Below, in pieces: positions 32,939 to 37,295 of a DNA stretch of 37,295 nucleotides (positions are counted from its first letter, which is position 1; each line of letters begins with the position of its first letter). Location: positions 1 through 37,295 of the forward strand of contig NZ_PYWN01000019.1 of the NCBI RefSeq assembly GCF_003049505.1. Direction: 5' to 3'. The notes under the pieces are model-generated. The model saw only the letters and a program-made list of their open reading frames with translations. It ran no database searches and was not told the origin of the DNA. This stretch comes from Metasolibacillus meyeri. GTDB taxonomy: Bacteria; Bacillota; Bacilli; Bacillales_A; Planococcaceae. The translations under genes were made by a program, and so were the position numbers.

Positions 32939-33613
32939 TTAATGATTAGAGAAATTCAGTAAATGCTGTAGAACGTCTCGGCATTCCTTAGCCGTCAACT
33001 GCCGTGTCTCTACGTCATACGTATTCAATGCATTTTCTAATTGCCGAATAAACTGCGTCACCTTTTCATTTAATTGAAGCGCTGTCTGTTCTAACGAGGA
33101 CAAATGCTTTTTCGGGATCTTTTCATGAAGAACAACAAGATGCTTCTTTGTCGTCATTTCCTGCGATGAAGCAATCGTCGAAAAAGTATCGACATAACTA
33201 GCAATTAGCGCCAGCTTTGCCTTATTTTCAGGCTCCTCCTCCAACACCGTTAAATAACGATGCTTCCAAAACAATATATACTCACTAAAATCTACAGGCA
33301 TCGTGATATCTAAATATTGTTGAAGCTCCTTACTGTTTTCCCCAAGCGTAGACATTAAAAATGCATTAAACTCATCAAAAACATCCTCTTGCTCCGTAGC
33401 AGTCAATAAATCCAAATTAATACCGGTCACATTGATTAATACAACTAAATAGCCACGCTTTGTTACAAGATAATCATTATACTGCGCTTCAATTAACGAC
33501 ATTTCCTGAATACTTTGCTTCCCTTTATCAAAAATCTCTGGCTCATAATTAAACACATAATCATCTATCCGTTTCTGTTTCGAGCCAAATAACTTCTCCC
33601 ACAAACTAATCAC
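32939..33613 (-). CDS. TrsD-like T4SS protein
   Basis: 224 residues, no transmembrane helix. It resembles TrsD-type proteins encoded directly before TrsE/VirB4 in staphylococcal and related conjugation clusters (segments IFDKGKQSIQEMSLIEAQYNDYLVTKRGYLVV and FSEYILFWKHRYL). It possibly corresponds to a detached VirB4 N-terminal domain. The start is GTG 33613 as listed, or TTG 33604, which has the better GGCGGTGAT spacing. Confidence 0.75.
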   Translation of the reverse strand: MISLWEKLFGSKQKRIDDYVFNYEPEIFDKGKQSIQEMSLIEAQYNDYLVTKRGYLVVLINVTGINLDLLTATEQEDVFDEFNAFLMSTLGENSKELQQYLDITMPVDFSEYILFWKHRYLTVLEEEPENKAKLALIASYVDTFSTIASSQEMTTKKHLVVLHEKIPKKHLSSLEQTALQLNEKVTQFIRQLENALNTYDVETRQLTAKECRDVLQHLLNFSNH

Positions 33614-33622
33614 CGCCCTGCT

Positions 33623-33961
33623 TTAAAAGCGATCTTTCTTCTTTCTTATATAAAAAAGCTTTTGTCTACTCGTAAATTGCCCTCGTAGCTTCATATAATC
33701 CTGAAAACGAATATTAGGTCGATAGCGAATCGGACGTGAAGATAAAAAGGCTAAAATCATAATAAGTACAATAAGTAACAGCATCACTTTAAATAGCATC
33801 AGCCAAATATTATGCGGTGGTAAAGCAATCACAATGAGCCCCACAACAAGCGGTGGCACTAAGTAAAACAACAATTCCTTTAATGTAATACCAAGAAAAA
33901 TCCCGTATCCCGATTCAACATTCTCAGGGAAAATAAACCTCTTTCCTTTATGCTCTGCCAC
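33623..33961 (-). CDS. PrgI-family (VirB3-like) membrane protein
   Basis: 112 residues with two adjacent transmembrane helices (about 28-45 and 50-72) and a basic C-terminus (KLRGQFTSRQKLFYIRKKK), the PrgI/VirB3-like layout that always precedes the VirB4 ATPase genes. The GTG at 33961 has GAGAGG eight bases upstream; the GTG at 33970 is too close to that site. Confidence 0.85.
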   Translation of the reverse strand: MAEHKGKRFIFPENVESGYGIFLGITLKELLFYLVPPLVVGLIVIALPPHNIWLMLFKVMLLLIVLIMILAFLSSRPIRYRPNIRFQDYMKLRGQFTSRQKLFYIRKKKDRF

Positions 33962-33974
33962 TTTATACACCTCT

Positions 33975-33998
33975 CAAAAGTAGAAATTTCTACTTTTG
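33975..33998. repeat. Dispersed palindrome, copy before the PrgI-VirB4 unit
   Basis: Perfect 24-bp palindrome with the exact family core. Its edge overlaps the GAGAGG ribosome site (33970-33975) of the PrgI gene, so a hairpin in the mRNA would lie against that site. Half-sites AAGTAG and TTTCTACTTAT continue to 34020. Confidence 0.9.
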
Positions 33999-34031
33999 TT
34001 AAGTAGTTTTTTCTACTTATCTAGTATCTAC

Positions 34032-34370
34032 TCATGTGAATAATGCATATAACCATGGCAACAACCAAATGATTGCAGCTGCCAATGCAACAAGCGCACA
34101 CACACGCCCGACACTCTTAAACACCTCATTTTTCTCGTGTGGATCATCCGCTGAAGGCATGCGCTTAATGATAATAAATAAGGCTGCACAAATTCCAACT
34201 AAAACCACAAGCGCAGTTAAAACGCCTTTAATGACATTTCCTGCATTTGTAAGCTTAGCTTGGACTTGTCCAGCCGAGGCAAATACGATTTCAGGTGTGA
34301 TGAAAGAATAAACACCCACAACCAAAGCTGTCCAAAAAACTAAGGAATATGTTTTGTGTTTTTTTGTCAT
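34032..34370 (-). CDS. VirB2-like pilin/channel subunit
   Basis: 112 residues: a signal-like N-terminal helix ending near ITPEIVFASAG, then two further hydrophobic helices (about 46-65 and 86-105) separated by a short basic loop (KRMPSADDPHEKNEV), the VirB2/TrbC-like topology. ATG 34370 has AGTAGG upstream; a GTG at 34388 is an alternative. Confidence 0.75.
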   Translation of the reverse strand: MTKKHKTYSLVFWTALVVGVYSFITPEIVFASAGQVQAKLTNAGNVIKGVLTALVVLVGICAALFIIIKRMPSADDPHEKNEVFKSVGRVCALVALAAAIIWLLPWLYALFT

Positions 34371-34402
34371 ACGCAAACCTACTTTCACTATTCATTTATC
34401 CG

Positions 34403-34960
34403 TTACTTTTCCTGTTCCATCTGTAAATTTGGCTCTGTTGCACGCTCCTTTTCTCTTCCTTTTTTCATTTCCTCAAGCTGCTCATTTGCCTGCTCTACCG
34501 TTTCAAATGATGGCGATAGTTGCTGCAGCTCCCCCTGCTTCAAGCGTCCAACAAAAATTACACGTTGCTGCCTTTTGTGATCAAGCGTTTCAAATAACTG
34601 AAGCTTCTCCTCATAACGCCTCACAGCACGCTCCAGTTCAATTCCGTATACGCTTAAAAAGCCTTCCAAAAAGCTCGTACCTGCAAAGGACACTTCATTG
34701 ACAACTCGCCCACCACGCACACGAATCGCCGTTAAATCCACCTTCTCCACCAAATTGGCATCCTCCATATTGCCGTGCTCTAAAAAATGCTGACGAAGCA
34801 ACAACGGCTTCACCTCAACAGAAGATGCAACCTCCTGCTGAACAAGCTGCTGGCGTATTTGCCTCACACGCTGTCCCTTCACATCCCCACTCAGCCCCAC
34901 ATGACCATCATGCTGAAACCAACTAGCACGGCGACTACCATGCCATCTTTCGGTAAACAC
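34403..34960 (-). CDS. First protein of the T4SS cluster, unknown function
   Basis: 185 residues, soluble, with an N-terminal beta-rich part (VFTERWHGSRRASWFQHDGHVGLSGDVKG) and a charged coiled-coil C-terminus (EQANEQLEEMKKGREKERATE). I do not recognise the family. The GTG at 34960 follows an excellent AGGTGAT site; ATG 34978 and TTG 34984 upstream lack one. As the first gene before the pilin-like gene, it may be a regulator or assembly factor. Confidence 0.65.
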   Translation of the reverse strand: MFTERWHGSRRASWFQHDGHVGLSGDVKGQRVRQIRQQLVQQEVASSVEVKPLLLRQHFLEHGNMEDANLVEKVDLTAIRVRGGRVVNEVSFAGTSFLEGFLSVYGIELERAVRRYEEKLQLFETLDHKRQQRVIFVGRLKQGELQQLSPSFETVEQANEQLEEMKKGREKERATEPNLQMEQEK

Positions 34961-35235
34961 GCTATCACCTACCTTCATTGGCAATATTTTAACCTAAAAT
35001 TTACATTAAAAGGGGCAAACAGCAGATTTGTAGTCTATTTTTAAAATAAACACAGGATAGTAAAAATTGGAACGAACTTGTTACTGAAAATTTAGTTTAT
35101 TACAGCGAAATCGTGGTATATGAGAGATTTTTTAGATAAAAAGATTTAGAGGATGTGCCCAAACATCGCTTTGGGAACAATATACTTACAATTTATGTCT
35201 ATATTGAAAAATGAAAGTATGATGGAGGTATTATT
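34961..35235. other. Intergenic region upstream of the T4SS cluster
   Basis: No gene. It should contain the minus-strand promoter of the transfer genes, but I find no convincing -35/-10 pair. A CCCAAA...TTTGGG hairpin (35158-35175) belongs to a small family also at 523-540 and near 35617 and 35794. Confidence 0.4.
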
Positions 35236-35520
35236 ATGTGGGTAACATTAGGTCTTATTGCGATAGTTATAACTTTTATAAATCTTTATATGTATGCAGC
35301 AGGAAAGGATTATAAACTTGCTATGGCGATGGCATTATCATTTACAGCATTAACAATTTGTGCAGCTTTCAGTAATTTGAATAGGTAGGTAAAAGTGGAA
35401 GATTGGTCAGCTTTAAGTGAAATACCTGGTATGGCAAGGGCATTTTGGTTTTTGACAATTGTTTCTATCTTACTAAATTTAGCACCTATATTTTTAGAAC
35501 GAAAACGTAAGAAATTATGA
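35236..35520 (+). pseudogene. Small membrane protein gene interrupted by an in-frame TAG
   Basis: ATG 35236 with ATGGAGG upstream reads 50 codons (one strong and one moderate hydrophobic helix) to TAG 35386-35388. The same frame continues without another stop to TGA 35518-35520, encoding VKVEDWSALSEIPGM, a further transmembrane helix (FWFLTIVSILLNLAPIF) and a basic tail. The continuous 94-residue product resembles short Bacillaceae membrane proteins, so a Tyr-to-TAG type nonsense change is likely. Read-through is possible but unsupported. Confidence 0.7.
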
Positions 35521-35886
35521 CCTATGCAATTATTGTGTAAGTCTTATCTATAACTAACGGGGTGCTTTAGTGAAAAAAGGATTTATAAAGTATACAAAAT
35601 AAATCCAAATAACGTTCCCAAATAAAAGGTTGGTAACATTCCAAACAGCGACAAACACTGATTTAACAGTGCTTGTCGCCGTTTTTATTAGAAAATAACG
35701 CTCTGAGACGCTGCGAAAAATAATTTGAAAGAAGACTGTTCAATCCACTTGTTCTGAATGGCGATAACATATAAATAGAATCTCAATGAAAAGTACCCAA
35801 AGGATGCTTTGGTAAAGTTCTATCCTACAAAAAAGACACCTATCTGATGGGAGTTGAATCCTAATCAGACAGGTGTCTTTTTTGTC
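35521..35886. other. Intergenic region with two terminators and short hairpins
   Basis: No gene of note; a 10-codon ORF with a ribosome site at about 35570-35602 may be a gene relic. Terminator one: GCGACAAACACTG (35648-35660) with its near-complement (35667-35679), then CGTTTTT, reading right. Hairpins of CCCAAA type lie near 35615-35634 and 35794-35813. Confidence 0.5.
35831..35881. terminator. Terminator of the surface-protein gene
   Basis: An 18-bp stem (35831-35848 with 35864-35881, one G-T pair) with A-rich and T-rich ends works in both directions. It lies 5 bp beyond the stop codon at 35887. Confidence 0.85.
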
Positions 35887-37295
35887 TTATTTTTTCGTCA
35901 TTTCTGTTGCAGCTGCTTCAATGTCTCCGATTGCCCAATGACTAGCCGGTACATCACGGAATGTTGATTCGGTGATATTTTCTACTGCTGGTCGTTCAAA
36001 TAATTGGTTCAGGACTTTTACCGCTTGTGCACGTGTTAACGCACCATTCGGATTAAACGTTGTCGCACTGTTTCCAGTCATAATACCGAGGGCACTTACT
36101 CTTTCAATCGATGAGGCAGCCCAATGGCTTGCTGCAACATCGGAAAAGACTTTTCCGGGCTTAGCGGTTTGACAATACGTTTTCGTGTCATCTTGTGCAC
36201 ACACTGTATCTACCCAGCGTGCGATGACACCCGCCATTTGGGCACGGGTAATTGTCCCATTCGGGTCAAATTTGGTTTGGGTTGTGCCATTAAATAAACC
36301 AGCTTGTTTCACAAACTCAATCGCATCCTTTGAAGTATTCTTTTTCGTATCTTCAAAAGTTGCTTGGGCTGTTGGAATTTTCCCATTTGTTAAGAAACGG
36401 GCTAACATTGTTGCCATTTGAGCACGTGTTACCGAAGCATTTGGTTTAAATGTGCCATCTGGGTACCCTTGAATGTAGGGCACTAATCGGTTTGTTTCTA
36501 CTTCCTCTTTCTCTTCTTCTTGCACTTCTGAAGCATACACTAAGCTAAATGTGGAGAAATGATCGACTTCAAATTGGAATCCGTTCACACCTGGTTCAAA
36601 TTCTACTATACGACCACGTTTTACTTCAGTTGTTGCGTCACTATGCTCAATATAAACAATCAGTGAGGCCATTTGTTCTGCTGTTAATGCAGCCGAAATT
36701 GGTAACGTAATCGTTATCGGACGATTTTGTAGATTCGTTTCAATCGTTACCGGTGTCCCTAACAATGAAAGGGTTGCTCTATTTGGCATCGCCTGTTGAA
36801 TGTGTTCATTTTGTCGCACATTCTCCTGAATCATTTCCTGTTGTTGTGCCTTTACAGGCATAATGCGGAAGAATATATCCTCAGTGATCCCATTAAATGC
36901 GGTAGATGGCATCATCAAGTGTGCTAATGCTGTTTGCATAAAAAGATTCGTTTGTTGCTTGTTTAAATAGAGCCCAGCCGTTCGTGGGAGATGTAAAATC
37001 GCTTCTACTGTCGCCGTTTCTGCTGGGTATACGAGACGAATTGTTCGTTCCTCTTGATTCGACATTTGTTGTACTTGTACTTGAACAGGTTCCAATAAAA
37101 CGTTTGCATGATAACGCACGATTCCTTGTTCAACCGTATGAATAATAGGGATGACACCTGAAGGCGTCGGTTCCACTGAGTCGTCTGGTTGTGGTACCGG
37201 TGTCGGCTCTGGTACGGTTGTTGGTGCCTTCACCGTAATGATTGCTGTATCAGATGTGCTGCCGTAAGTAGCCCTGACGGTCACCGTCCCAGGAG
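35887..37295 (-). CDS. S-layer-homology surface protein, C-terminal part (enters from the window edge)
   Basis: The open frame continues through 37295, so the GTG at 37284 is not a real start. The visible part begins in the last strands of an Ig-like (Big) domain (GTVTVRATYGSTSDTAIITV), then a Pro/Thr linker (TVPEPTPVPQPDD), a middle domain with FSTFSLVYA near its end, and three SLH domains with TRAQMATMLARFL, TRAQMAGVIARWV and TRAQAVKVLNQLF. SLH triplets bind pyruvylated secondary cell-wall polymers, as in Lysinibacillus and Bacillus. Position and phase suggest it is the C-terminus of the LRR protein at 1-277. Confidence 0.9.
   Translation of the reverse strand, partial: PGTVTVRATYGSTSDTAIITVKAPTTVPEPTPVPQPDDSVEPTPSGVIPIIHTVEQGIVRYHANVLLEPVQVQVQQMSNQEERTIRLVYPAETATVEAILHLPRTAGLYLNKQQTNLFMQTALAHLMMPSTAFNGITEDIFFRIMPVKAQQQEMIQENVRQNEHIQQAMPNRATLSLLGTPVTIETNLQNRPITITLPISAALTAEQMASLIVYIEHSDATTEVKRGRIVEFEPGVNGFQFEVDHFSTFSLVYASEVQEEEKEEVETNRLVPYIQGYPDGTFKPNASVTRAQMATMLARFLTNGKIPTAQATFEDTKKNTSKDAIEFVKQAGLFNGTTQTKFDPNGTITRAQMAGVIARWVDTVCAQDDTKTYCQTAKPGKVFSDVAASHWAASSIERVSALGIMTGNSATTFNPNGALTRAQAVKVLNQLFERPAVENITESTFRDVPASHWAIGDIEAAATEMTKK

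Noticed and set aside
37282-37284. GTG as start of the SLH protein
   Set aside because: The frame stays open to the window edge and the sequence before it is typical Ig-like domain; no signal peptide follows the GTG.

Overview
The window looks like an almost complete conjugative plasmid of a low-GC Gram-positive Bacillaceae host, most likely Lysinibacillus or a close relative. The evidence is strong GGAGG-type ribosome sites, TTG and GTG starts, an SLH-anchored surface protein, an AbrB-type regulator relic, a pSK41/pIP501-like oriT with a MOBQ relaxase, and a Firmicutes (Trs/Prg-like) type IV secretion system. Both ends lie in minus-strand surface-protein sequence. The left end holds a signal peptide plus leucine-rich repeats running off position 1. 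The right end holds an Ig-like tail plus three SLH domains entering at 37295. The two are in phase across a circular junction, so this is probably a circular molecule broken inside one repeat-rich gene.

Layout. 0.7-3.5 kb: MOBQ relaxase, oriT and two small coiled-coil proteins divergent from it. 3.7-5.9 kb: primase-type replication initiator, a candidate antisense RNA over its leader, and repeat-rich DNA that may be the origin. 6.0-7.5 kb: a two-gene Kiwa anti-phage system. 7.7-8.9 kb: ParA and a small ParB-like partition protein. 9.1-10.9 kb: a DUF262 protein translationally coupled to a HEPN-type predicted RNase. 11.0-15.8 kb: an Eco57I-like type IIG restriction enzyme with its separate methyltransferase. 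16.0-17.3 kb: an unknown small gene and a tyrosine recombinase. 17.6-19.9 kb: a 46-residue basic peptide, a KfrA-like coiled-coil protein, a frameshifted abrB and a RadC-type JAB protein. 19.9-20.5 kb: a densely hairpin-forming non-coding region. 20.5-22.6 kb: a GmrSD-type type IV restriction enzyme. 22.6-24.3 kb: an ArdC-type anti-restriction metallopeptidase and a small partner. 24.7-35.0 kb: the T4SS genes, all on the minus strand. 35.2-35.9 kb: a nonsense-interrupted small membrane protein gene and terminators.

How it fits together. The plasmid has replication, partition, mobilisation and a full secretion channel, and it carries at least four anti-phage or anti-DNA modules between the partition locus and the ArdC/T4SS block. 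In 60-base samples the defence genes are AT-rich (Kiwa 16/60 G+C, type IIG gene 18/60, DUF262 gene 20/60), while the backbone is richer (parA 28/60, virB4 25/60). This fits cargo of separate origin.

The most unusual signal is a family of perfect palindromes built on CAAAAGTAGAAA followed by its reverse complement. They sit at the replication region, the integrase leader, the ArdC operon leader, two T4SS gene-cluster boundaries and one convergent junction. The variants change symmetrically, so dyad symmetry is conserved even where the sequence is not. A second shared motif, GTTAAC-N2-GTTAAC, precedes the KfrA-like gene and one T4SS unit. Together these suggest a plasmid-wide regulatory or structural network that I cannot match to a described system.
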